A stretch of 14,682 nt of DNA, taken from Phycisphaerales bacterium (GTDB taxonomy: Bacteria; Planctomycetota; Phycisphaerae; Sedimentisphaerales; Anaerohalosphaeraceae). The notes beneath the pieces are model-generated. The model saw only the letters and a list, made by a program, of their open reading frames with translations. It did not search any database and was not told the origin of the DNA. The DNA lies in contig DRGS01000158.1 in assembly GCA_011053245.1 (NCBI GenBank), forward strand, positions 1 through 14,682. The letters run 5' to 3'. Shown here piece after piece: positions 6,673-12,826 of this stretch (within the stretch, counting starts at the first letter, position 1; every line of letters starts with the position of its first letter). Position numbers and translations under genes: made by a program.

Positions 6673-7626
6673 ATGAAAACGACTGACAAGATTAAAATTA
6701 CCCTCACAGCGATCTTTATAATTTGCGCACACCATTCGCTATGTACGGCCTCTGTTTCCGACCGCATCTACAAGCACTATGAAGTGGACATCGAAGTTCA
6801 CTCCCTGATCCCCGAAAACACCTTTGAGACCTACAAGCATCATTCGAGCGGTTATTCTGGTGATGGCGGTTCAGTTACCATCGGATGTTGGACAGAAACG
6901 AGAGCTTTCAGAATCAATACCAAATCAAGAAACATTAAAAACAGACTTATCGTCGAAGTCAAAATAACCCCCGACAATAATGATAAGATCACTAAGGAAA
7001 ACTTTTACAAAGTGGATCTTACCGACTTAAAGCCCCAAAGCATTGAACTCGCAAAAGACGATGACGGTCGTGTCTATCAACTCAATCTAACGCCGAATAT
7101 CAATGTCGTTGACAATACACCTAAAAGAGCTGACGAGACATCCTTTGGATTTACTCAGTGGGCCTTTAATAACTCTATGGTTATATTCAATGATTCCAGT
7201 TATGTCGGCAAGATGAACATGTCAGGTGGTCCGCAAACCTTTGTTAGCTATCCGGGTCTGGCAAAAGTTGTTTTCTCCCTGAAACCCTTCAAGAACGCAA
7301 AACGCCTCGGAACTCTGAAAAACGGCACTATACAGATCAGGAACGAAGACGGTCAGACCCTCGACATTTACTTCATAAAAAACGGTTATTCACCAGGCAT
7401 CACACTGCCGCGAGGACCTTATGAGGTTTGGGTACGATGGGAAAACCTACCCGGCGAGCCGGAGTTTAAGATCCCTCCCAAAGAAGAGTGGATCAAAATG
7501 GTAAAAGAAAGATTTGCGGAGATGGGCAACACCCCTCCAACCGACAAAGAACTCGATGAAGGTTACAAAAGGATCAAATACGAAAAGCATCTGCCCCTAT
7601 CAGCTGGAGTCGGCAGCAGATTATAA
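6673..7626 (+). CDS. Secreted protein of unknown function in the sigma-factor unit
   Basis: A 317-aa protein that I do not recognise. Residues 1-26 form a signal peptide (KTTDKIKITLTAIFIICA, ending near CTA before SVSDR). The mature protein is mostly predicted beta structure with many charged residues; GGSVTIGCWTETRAFRI (56-72) and LPRGPYEVWVRWENLPGEPEF (about 242-262) are its most distinctive stretches. The last 55 residues are helical and Lys/Glu-rich (IPPKEEWIKMVKERFAEMG). No catalytic motif, lipobox or membrane anchor was found. It starts two bases after the stop of the putative anti-sigma gene, whose end overlaps its ribosome site AGGAGA (6660-6665), so it is almost surely the third gene of the operon. 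It could be a target or sensor of the envelope stress controlled by the sigma factor, or simply a regulon member. Confidence 0.7.
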   Translation: MKTTDKIKITLTAIFIICAHHSLCTASVSDRIYKHYEVDIEVHSLIPENTFETYKHHSSGYSGDGGSVTIGCWTETRAFRINTKSRNIKNRLIVEVKITPDNNDKITKENFYKVDLTDLKPQSIELAKDDDGRVYQLNLTPNINVVDNTPKRADETSFGFTQWAFNNSMVIFNDSSYVGKMNMSGGPQTFVSYPGLAKVVFSLKPFKNAKRLGTLKNGTIQIRNEDGQTLDIYFIKNGYSPGITLPRGPYEVWVRWENLPGEPEFKIPPKEEWIKMVKERFAEMGNTPPTDKELDEGYKRIKYEKHLPLSAGVGSRL

Positions 7627-7632
7627 TTGAAT

Positions 7633-7655
7633 TAATAGGGGACAGTCACCTATTA
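7633..7655. repeat. REP-like palindrome between convergent genes
   Basis: TAATAGG (7633-7639) and CCTATTA (7649-7655) are perfect inverted arms around GGACAGTCA. The core GGGGACAGTCACC resembles a palindrome family found dispersed in many bacterial genomes near REP-associated Y1 transposases; that resemblance is from memory. It sits between the convergent 3' ends of the secreted-protein gene and the Gfo/Idh gene. There is no T tract, so it is not a standard terminator. Confidence 0.4.
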
Positions 7656-7691
7656 AAGGAGTAAGTTGAAAGTGTCATGAGTTGAGGTTCG

Positions 7692-8663
7692 TCAATCGCT
7701 TTCAAATATCCGGTCCATTACCCAATTTGTTTTTGCGGCGGTATCTCCTGTACTCGGGCAGTGGCCGTCGCCTCTAAGCTCGTTAACTATCGTCTGGATC
7801 AGCGGCTGTTGGATGTGCAGCGGGTTTTCGATATTGAACTCTTCGGTTGAATCTTGGGTTTCCAAGACTATCGGCCCGTCGCCAAACGTCGAAAATGTCA
7901 GCTTACCCTCATCGCCCACTATCTCGGTGCGATCCATATTACCGTACGCGTTAAAGTTCCACAGCATCGTCACATGCACATCGTCGCCAAGCAGCATCGC
8001 CCCGCTAACAATATCCTCAGCTTCATATCGCCGCCTCTGATTAGAAACATACCCCTTGGCCGACTTCGCATCACCCAATAGAAACTGCAAAATATCTATC
8101 GAATGCGGCGCAAGGTCATAAAAATATCCGCCCCCTGCCACCCGCGGATCGACGCGCCAATTCTCAGTGCCCGCCAAATCACTTTCCGACGCCCTCTTGT
8201 GATAAACAACATCGGCAAAGCTCACCTTCCCGATAGCCCCATCATCGATCAAAGACTTTATCTTAACGAACCGCGGCAAGGCCCTCCTGTAATACGCAAC
8301 AAAAAGTCGCACCCCGTTTTCCTTGCAAGCTGCGATCATCTCCTGACACTCATCGAACGTCATCGCCATCGGCTTTTCGACGTAAACATCCTTACCCGCA
8401 TTCGCCGCGGCAATCGCATACTCCTTATGGCTCGACGGAGGCGTCGCGACATAAACCGCATCAACGTCCGGCTCGCCGATCAGCTTCTCCGCATCGTCGT
8501 ACCATTTACCGATACCATGCCGCCGCGCATAATCCTCCGCAAGCGATCCATCCCTCCGCATAACCGCCATAACGCACGAACCTTCGGCTCGCTGAAGCCC
8601 CGGCCCGCTCTTAACTTCCGTTACCGCACCGCACCCGACCATTCCCCATCGAATTTTTTTCAT
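7692..8663 (-). CDS. Gfo/Idh/MocA family oxidoreductase
   Basis: A 323-aa NAD(P)-dependent oxidoreductase, typically acting on sugars, inositols or their derivatives. The N-terminal Rossmann fold shows GMVGCGAV (7-14), ATPPSSH (73-79) and the signature EKPMA (96-100). The C-terminal domain contains GGGYFYDLAPHSIDILQFLLG (177-197), with Asp183 and His187 in the usual catalytic positions. The start chosen is ATG 8663, where MKKIRWGMVG begins as in homologues, GGAGAG lies about eight bases upstream, and the ATG overlaps the rsmE stop as ATGA. An in-frame ATG seven codons earlier would add a non-homologous leader inside rsmE. It is co-transcribed with rsmE. No signal peptide, so it is cytoplasmic. 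Substrate cannot be predicted from sequence; the nearby carbohydrate esterase only hints at sugar catabolism. Confidence 0.93.
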   Translation of the reverse strand: MKKIRWGMVGCGAVTEVKSGPGLQRAEGSCVMAVMRRDGSLAEDYARRHGIGKWYDDAEKLIGEPDVDAVYVATPPSSHKEYAIAAANAGKDVYVEKPMAMTFDECQEMIAACKENGVRLFVAYYRRALPRFVKIKSLIDDGAIGKVSFADVVYHKRASESDLAGTENWRVDPRVAGGGYFYDLAPHSIDILQFLLGDAKSAKGYVSNQRRRYEAEDIVSGAMLLGDDVHVTMLWNFNAYGNMDRTEIVGDEGKLTFSTFGDGPIVLETQDSTEEFNIENPLHIQQPLIQTIVNELRGDGHCPSTGDTAAKTNWVMDRIFESD

Positions 8664-9382
8664 TTCCCATCTCTCCGCACACACAGTATCGCTGCCATCG
8701 CGATCGCAGCCGTCTCGATCCGCAGGACCGTTTCGGTAAGACGCACGGGCAAGGCTCCGCTTTCTTTGAGTAAACTTTCTTCCGCATCGGTTAGCCCCCC
8801 TTCCGGTCCGACGAACGCGACAGTATCCTTACCATCGCAAGTCAGCTCGGTAATGGATTCGGCCCCGTCAGAAAGACTACCAAATATCAAACGCGCTTCG
8901 GGATAGCTTTTCTTTAGGGCAGCAATTGCGTCAGCGAGACTCGCCGGCCTGGATATTTCCGGCAGAAAAACCCGCCCGCACTGCTTACACGCCGAAATTG
9001 CCCGTTTGCCATATTTCTCCTCAGCCGAGGCGCCACTGGCTAATTTAACCGTCCGTTCAAACACCACCGGTGCAATATGGTCGGCTCCGAGTTCGGTGCA
9101 CTTGGTAATAAGGTTGTCGAATCGCTGGCCCTTGGCAATGCTGGTTGCGATAACGACCCTGCCGCTATCGCGCATCGGAAAAGTTTCCACCTTTTCAACT
9201 TCGAGCGTAACATCCCTGCGCGTAACTTTCGTTATCACCGCCTGCCCAAGGCCCCCCTTGCCGTCGAATATCTCTATCCTTTCGCCAACGGCCACCCGCA
9301 TAACGCTGACCAAATGATGTGCTTCACTCCGCTCAAGCATCACCTCCCCTGCCTGGATCGTATTGCAAAATGACCTTATCAT
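8660..9382 (-). CDS. rsmE: 16S rRNA (uracil(1498)-N(3))-methyltransferase RsmE
   Basis: A 240-aa SPOUT-fold methyltransferase that methylates N3 of U1498 in the decoding region of 16S rRNA using SAM. The N-terminal PUA-like part shows AHHLVSVMRVAVGERIEIFDG (21-41). The SPOUT part shows KGQRFDNLITKCTELGADHIAPVVFERTV, then the knot motifs GPEGGLTDAE (192-201) and VLRIETAAIAM (219-229), all hallmarks of RsmE. The second conserved helix, usually A-EQ--R, reads SACKQCGR here. The length is typical. AGGA lies five bases before ATG 9382. A promoter on the minus strand is visible at 9416-9445. The 3' end overlaps the oxidoreductase start by four bases, so the two are translationally coupled without an obvious functional link. 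Confidence 0.96.
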   Translation of the reverse strand: MIRSFCNTIQAGEVMLERSEAHHLVSVMRVAVGERIEIFDGKGGLGQAVITKVTRRDVTLEVEKVETFPMRDSGRVVIATSIAKGQRFDNLITKCTELGADHIAPVVFERTVKLASGASAEEKYGKRAISACKQCGRVFLPEISRPASLADAIAALKKSYPEARLIFGSLSDGAESITELTCDGKDTVAFVGPEGGLTDAEESLLKESGALPVRLTETVLRIETAAIAMAAILCVRRDGK

Positions 9383-9415
9383 ATTATCCTATAACCTTCT
9401 GCATAAAAAAAAACG

Positions 9416-9445
9416 TTTATACGCGGGCAGTTCTTTTGTTTGCAA
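9416..9445 (-). promoter_or_regulatory. Putative promoter of rsmE and the oxidoreductase gene
   Basis: Read on the minus strand, TTGCAA (9445-9440) is followed after 18 bp by TATAAA (9421-9416), five of six matches at the -10. Transcription would begin near 9409, giving a leader of about 27 nt before ATG 9382. It is divergent from the promoter at 9546-9573. Confidence 0.5.
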
Positions 9446-9545
9446 CAACTTACAATCTTTGCAACGCGAAAACAAAAAATACCATTGGTATTCTCCCTGT
9501 TAATAACGAAAATTGACCCTGCGGCAGCAGTATATCGAATTTGCA

Positions 9546-9573
9546 TTGAAAAATCTAAATAATTTGCTAAAAT
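9546..9573 (+). promoter_or_regulatory. Putative extended -10 promoter of the DUF1638-mntP unit
   Basis: TTGAAA (9546-9551) and TAAAAT (9568-9573) are 16 bp apart, and the -10 is preceded by TGC (9565-9567), the extended -10 signature. The start would be near 9580. This position decides the start of the next gene: the longer frame opening at TTG 9513 would begin upstream of its own promoter. Confidence 0.6.
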
Positions 9574-9605
9574 CTGCCCGGCAAGACAAATATTGGAAAT
9601 GTTCT

Positions 9606-10340
9606 ATGCGACTTAAATTCATAATATGCAAGGTATTACAGAAAGAAGCGTACTTTTGCGCCGCCCGGAGCAAAAATATCGTCGATATCGTAATGATGCC
9701 CCAGGGCCTGCATAATGAGCCGGATAAGCTGCGGCAGGAAGTCGCCGCCGAACTGGAAAACACCACCGACATCCAGAGCCGCCCATACGACGCCATCCTG
9801 CTCGGATACGGCCTATGCAGCAACGGAACGCTGGGCCTATCCGCCGATATCCCGATCATCATACCGCGGGCACACGACTGCGTCACCCTGCTATTGGGCT
9901 CCAAAGAAAAATACAAGGAGTATTTCGACAGCCACCGCGGCATCTACTGGTACAGCCCCGGCTGGATCGAAAGCGGCTCCCAACCCGGCGAAAAACGATT
10001 CGAAGAAACCCTCGCCGAGTACAAACAAAAATACGGCGACGACAACGCCGAGTACCTCATGAAAATGGAACAGGGCTGGATGAGCGAATACTCATGGGCG
10101 ACGTATATCGACTGGGGCCTGCCCGGCAGCGCCGACGAAAGACGCTTCACAAAAGAATGCGCCGATTACCTGAAATGGGACTATGACGAACTAAAAGGCG
10201 ACAGCTCCCTCATGCAGCGGTTCGTCGATGGCCAGTGGAACGATAACGATTTTCTAAGGATCGAACCCGGCCAGCAAATCGCCGAGGATCTCACCAACCC
10301 CGGGATCATCAAGACCGAGCCAATATCTGAGGACCAATAA
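9606..10340 (+). CDS. DUF1638 family protein
   Basis: A 244-aa protein with the DUF1638 hallmarks: MRLKFIICKVLQKEAYFCAARS at the start, MPQGLHNEPDKLR (31-43), YDAILLGYGLCSNGTLGL (61-78), IIPRAHDCVTLLLGSKEKY (85-103) and YWYSPGWIE (114-122). Conserved Cys8, Cys71, His90 and Cys92 could bind a metal or cofactor, which is inference. Biochemical function is not established; related proteins are often met near corrinoid or methyl-transfer genes, but none is present here. The start ATG 9606 was chosen because family homology begins there and a promoter lies at 9546-9573; the 31 extra codons from TTG 9513 lack a ribosome site. The stop overlaps the mntP start by one base (TAATG), so it forms a coupled pair with a manganese exporter. 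Confidence 0.85.
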   Translation: MRLKFIICKVLQKEAYFCAARSKNIVDIVMMPQGLHNEPDKLRQEVAAELENTTDIQSRPYDAILLGYGLCSNGTLGLSADIPIIIPRAHDCVTLLLGSKEKYKEYFDSHRGIYWYSPGWIESGSQPGEKRFEETLAEYKQKYGDDNAEYLMKMEQGWMSEYSWATYIDWGLPGSADERRFTKECADYLKWDYDELKGDSSLMQRFVDGQWNDNDFLRIEPGQQIAEDLTNPGIIKTEPISEDQ

Positions 10341-10903
10341 TGGAACTGCTTACGATCATCTTTATAGCTATCGGCCTGGCGATGGATGCCTTCGCGGTCT
10401 CGGTCGCAGCCGGTGGCGCATGCAGGGATATGAAAACCCGCCACGGCGTTCGCATGGCGTTTTTTTTCGGAGGCTTCCAGGCGATCATGCCGCTTATCGG
10501 CTGGCTCGCCGGATTAGGATTGAAAGACACAATCGCCGCCTATGACCATTGGGTTGCGTTCGGACTGCTGGCAGCCGTCGGCGGAAAAATGATCTACGAA
10601 TCCTTCAAGCTCGATCCCAAGGATTCAGAGCAAGCAAGCCCCACGAATATTATGACCCTGCTGATCCTCTCGGTAGCCACAAGTATAGATGCCCTCGCGG
10701 TGGGTATGACCCTGTCGCTGATAACCGATGACATTTTCGGAGCCGTCGCCATCATCGGGGTCATAACTTTTGCACTGTCATACGCAGGCTACCGCATCGG
10801 TAGAAAAATGGGCCACTTCTTCGAAAAGAAAATAGAAATACTCGGAGGACTAATACTGATAGCAATAGGCGTCAAGATACTAATTTCACATCTTTACGCA
10901 TAA
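10340..10903 (+). CDS. mntP: Manganese efflux pump MntP family
   Basis: A 187-aa inner-membrane protein of the MntP/YebN family (old DUF204), exporting Mn2+ from the cytoplasm. Six membrane helices are visible as two related halves. Each half starts with a signature: GLAMDAFAVS (12-21, Asp16) and ATSIDALAVG (113-122, Asp118), whose acidic residues are conserved in E. coli MntP. A charged loop, LDPKDSEQASPT (91-102), separates the halves. The length matches the family. The ATG overlaps the stop of the DUF1638 gene (TAATG). No yybP-ykoY manganese riboswitch is recognised in the roughly 25-nt leader of this transcript, so regulation, if any, would have to act at the promoter or elsewhere. Confidence 0.95.
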   Translation: MELLTIIFIAIGLAMDAFAVSVAAGGACRDMKTRHGVRMAFFFGGFQAIMPLIGWLAGLGLKDTIAAYDHWVAFGLLAAVGGKMIYESFKLDPKDSEQASPTNIMTLLILSVATSIDALAVGMTLSLITDDIFGAVAIIGVITFALSYAGYRIGRKMGHFFEKKIEILGGLILIAIGVKILISHLYA

Positions 10904-10934
10904 CTTTGCCGCTATGCTTCAGCGTAAATTTTTT
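10893..10934 (+). terminator. Probable intrinsic terminator after mntP
   Basis: TTTACGC (10893-10899), overlapping the last codons of mntP, pairs with GCGTAAA (10922-10928), which runs into six T (10929-10934). The 22-nt loop contains a small alternative CGCT/AGCG stem. Position at the end of the operon supports termination; the stem alone is modest. Confidence 0.5.
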
Positions 10935-10970
10935 ATGGCGGAGCATTGACGAACCGATATGTATACGCGA

Positions 10971-11056
10971 GACACCTTATACTTGAAAAATACAATTTCT
11001 GGCCGGCTATATATGATATTATCAAAAATAAAATCTGAGGGTATACTAAAGGTGTC
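10971..11056. repeat. Spaced inverted repeat in the mntP-tatD gap
   Basis: GACACCTT (10971-10978) and AAGGTGTC (11049-11056) are perfect inverted copies. Each has the palindrome GTATAC a few bases on its 5' side (10961-10966 and 11041-11046). The 70-nt interior is AT rich with no ORF. It may be a paired regulator-binding site or the base stem of a structured RNA. The rest of this 210-bp gap shows only the mntP terminator and the tatD promoter. Confidence 0.3.
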
Positions 11057-11076
11057 GTAAACCGCTGGGGTTTATC

Positions 11077-11104
11077 TTGACAGAATCGCTTTAGATGCTA
11101 TGAT
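11077..11104 (+). promoter_or_regulatory. Putative sigma70-type promoter of tatD, near-leaderless
   Basis: TTGACA (11077-11082) is a perfect -35; TATGAT (11099-11104), five of six, follows after 16 bp. The expected transcription start at 11110-11112 lies only two to four bases before ATG 11114, and no Shine-Dalgarno precedes that ATG. The tatD mRNA should therefore be leaderless or nearly so. Confidence 0.7.
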
Positions 11105-11113
11105 TTGCTGCTT

Positions 11114-11884
11114 ATGGAACTGATCGATACTCACGCTCATTTTACCTTTTCGGAGTTGGAAGCCGATATCGAAGGCGTCCTGGCCCGCAGCATCGCAGCC
11201 GGCGTCACCTCATGGGTAACCGTCGCGACCGAACCCGGCGGACTCGAAAAAGCCATCCAACTCGCCGAAAATCACGAAAATATGCACGTCGCCCTCGGAT
11301 ACCACCCCCACTACGCCAAAGACGTAACCGAAGATGACCTGTCGCTGCTGAAACAATTAGCTGCATCGGATTCGGTAGTGGCGGTTGGCGAAACGGGCCT
11401 GGATTATCACTACAACTTCTCAAAGCAGGACGCCCAGAAGGACATTTTCCGCGCCCAGTTGAACATCGCAGCCGAACTAAACAAACCCGTCATACTCCAC
11501 ACCCGCAACGCCTTCGATGAGAGCATGGCCATTCTCGAAGAATTCACCGGCAAGCTCAAGGACGTCGTCGTACATTGTTACAGCGGCACACCCGAACAAA
11601 CGCAACTGCTCCTGGACCGCGGCTATCACATCTCGTTTACCGGCATCATTACGTTCAAAAAATCGGATGAGACCCGTATCGCCGCCGCCATGGTACCGCT
11701 GGATCATCTTATGGTCGAGACCGATTGCCCTTATATATCACCGGAACCGGTCCGCAATCAACGCCCCAACGAACCTGCCCTGATGATACACACCGCAAAA
11801 AAACTCGCAGAAGTAAAGGGCATGGAACTCGACGAATTCGCCACCGCCGTAAACGCCACCAGCAAACGCTTCTTCGGATTATAA
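11114..11884 (+). CDS. tatD: TatD family metal-dependent hydrolase (DNase)
   Basis: A 256-aa TIM-barrel hydrolase of the TatD/YcfH/YjjV group, Mg2+-dependent 3'-5' exonucleases linked to DNA repair and quality control. Metal ligands and motifs appear in order: DTHAH (5-9), GYHPH (62-66), VGETGLDYH (91-99, Glu93), LHTR (128-131, His129), HCYSG (154-158), FTGIITFK (175-182) and VETDCPY (201-207, Asp204). The length and order are normal. The start ATG 11114 begins the family homology directly; a TTG three codons earlier is not needed and would overlap the promoter. Translation initiation is probably leaderless. Which paralogue (TatD, YcfH or YjjV) it equals cannot be fixed; YcfH-like is possible. 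prmC follows after 45 bp but has its own promoter. Confidence 0.93.
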   Translation: MELIDTHAHFTFSELEADIEGVLARSIAAGVTSWVTVATEPGGLEKAIQLAENHENMHVALGYHPHYAKDVTEDDLSLLKQLAASDSVVAVGETGLDYHYNFSKQDAQKDIFRAQLNIAAELNKPVILHTRNAFDESMAILEEFTGKLKDVVVHCYSGTPEQTQLLLDRGYHISFTGIITFKKSDETRIAAAMVPLDHLMVETDCPYISPEPVRNQRPNEPALMIHTAKKLAEVKGMELDEFATAVNATSKRFFGL

Positions 11885-11893
11885 ATCTTTGGC

Positions 11894-11922
11894 CTGTCAT
11901 AATCCTGCAAAATCGCTATACT
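11894..11922 (+). promoter_or_regulatory. Putative promoter of prmC, leaderless
   Basis: CTGTCA (11894-11899, four of six) and TATACT (11917-11922, five of six) are 17 bp apart. The usual start distance places the first transcribed base at 11929-11930, the A of the prmC ATG. The intervening GACCCCT contains no ribosome site. It lies wholly in the 45-bp gap after tatD, so read-through from tatD may also contribute. Confidence 0.55.
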
Positions 11923-11929
11923 GACCCCT

Positions 11930-12808
11930 ATGGAAACATGGACCATACAAAAACTGCTCAACTGGATAACCGATTACTTTGAGAAGAACGAGATAGATGC
12001 ACCGCGTCTAAGTGCAGAGATGCTCATGGCTCATGTACTCAAGCTTTCGCGTATCGAATTGTACACCAACTTTAACGCTCCTGTAAAGAAGCCCCAACTC
12101 GACACACTCCACACCCTCGTAAAACGCGCTGGCGCTTCCGAACCGCTTGCGTACATGATCGGCCGAACCGAGTTCTATTCGCTCGAAATAAAAGTAACCT
12201 CCGATTGCCTCATCCCGCGTCCCGAAACGGAGTTGCTCGTCGAACGCGCTATAGAGTTTTTGCGACAGCGACAGGGCCGCCAATATGCCTGCGACCTCTG
12301 CACTGGTTCCGGATGCATCGCAGTCGCCGTCGCTAAGGGCACCAAAGACACCCAAATAATCGCAACGGATATATGCGACGCGGCACTGGCCGTCGCAGCC
12401 GAAAACGTCGCCAAACACCAACTCGACCACAGCATTCAACTCCTCTGCGGCGACCTGTTCGCCCCTGTCATCGAGGGCCTTGACGAAACGCGATTTGACC
12501 TGATCGCCTCGAACCCTCCCTATGTCAGCACTTCCGAATACGAAACGCTCGAAAAGAACGTAAAGGACTACGAACCCGAAAAAGCCCTCCATGCAGGCTC
12601 GCACGGTCTGGACACCATAAAAAGGATCATTGAACAGGCCCCGCAGCATCTAAAACCCGATGCGGCACTGATGTTAGAGATCGGCTACACCCAGGCAGAC
12701 GCCGTCGTAAAGCTGCTGGAACAAACCGGCGAATTTACGGACATTAACGTCGAAAAGGACCATGCCAAAAACGACCGACTCATAACCGCCGTCAAAAAAG
12801 ACTCCTGA
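11930..12808 (+). CDS. prmC: Peptide chain release factor N(5)-glutamine methyltransferase PrmC
   Basis: A 292-aa SAM-dependent methyltransferase that modifies the glutamine of the GGQ motif in release factors RF1 and RF2, making termination efficient. The N-terminal five-helix domain (1-85) ends in EPLAYMIGRTEFYSLEIKV, a PrmC signature. IPRPETELLVE follows (95-105). The Rossmann methyltransferase core shows DLCTGSGCIAVA (122-133) for SAM binding and the substrate-binding NPPYVS (195-200). C-terminal GSHGLDTIKRII and LEIGYTQAD are also typical. The length is normal. No Shine-Dalgarno precedes ATG 11930, and a promoter 8-36 bp upstream predicts a leaderless message. Its 3' end converges on the ion-channel gene with an 18-bp gap and no obvious terminator. 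Confidence 0.96.
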   Translation: METWTIQKLLNWITDYFEKNEIDAPRLSAEMLMAHVLKLSRIELYTNFNAPVKKPQLDTLHTLVKRAGASEPLAYMIGRTEFYSLEIKVTSDCLIPRPETELLVERAIEFLRQRQGRQYACDLCTGSGCIAVAVAKGTKDTQIIATDICDAALAVAAENVAKHQLDHSIQLLCGDLFAPVIEGLDETRFDLIASNPPYVSTSEYETLEKNVKDYEPEKALHAGSHGLDTIKRIIEQAPQHLKPDAALMLEIGYTQADAVVKLLEQTGEFTDINVEKDHAKNDRLITAVKKDS

Positions 12809-12826
12809 AAACAAATCACCGTCTTG

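Noticed and set aside
8103..8906. 267-codon plus-strand frame across the oxidoreductase/rsmE junction.
   Set aside because: Antisense to two genes with intact family motifs; Arg/Pro-rich shadow composition.
9513..9605. Extension of the DUF1638 gene to an upstream TTG start.
   Set aside because: The extra 31 codons lie across the promoter at 9546-9573, lack a ribosome site, and are not part of the family domain.
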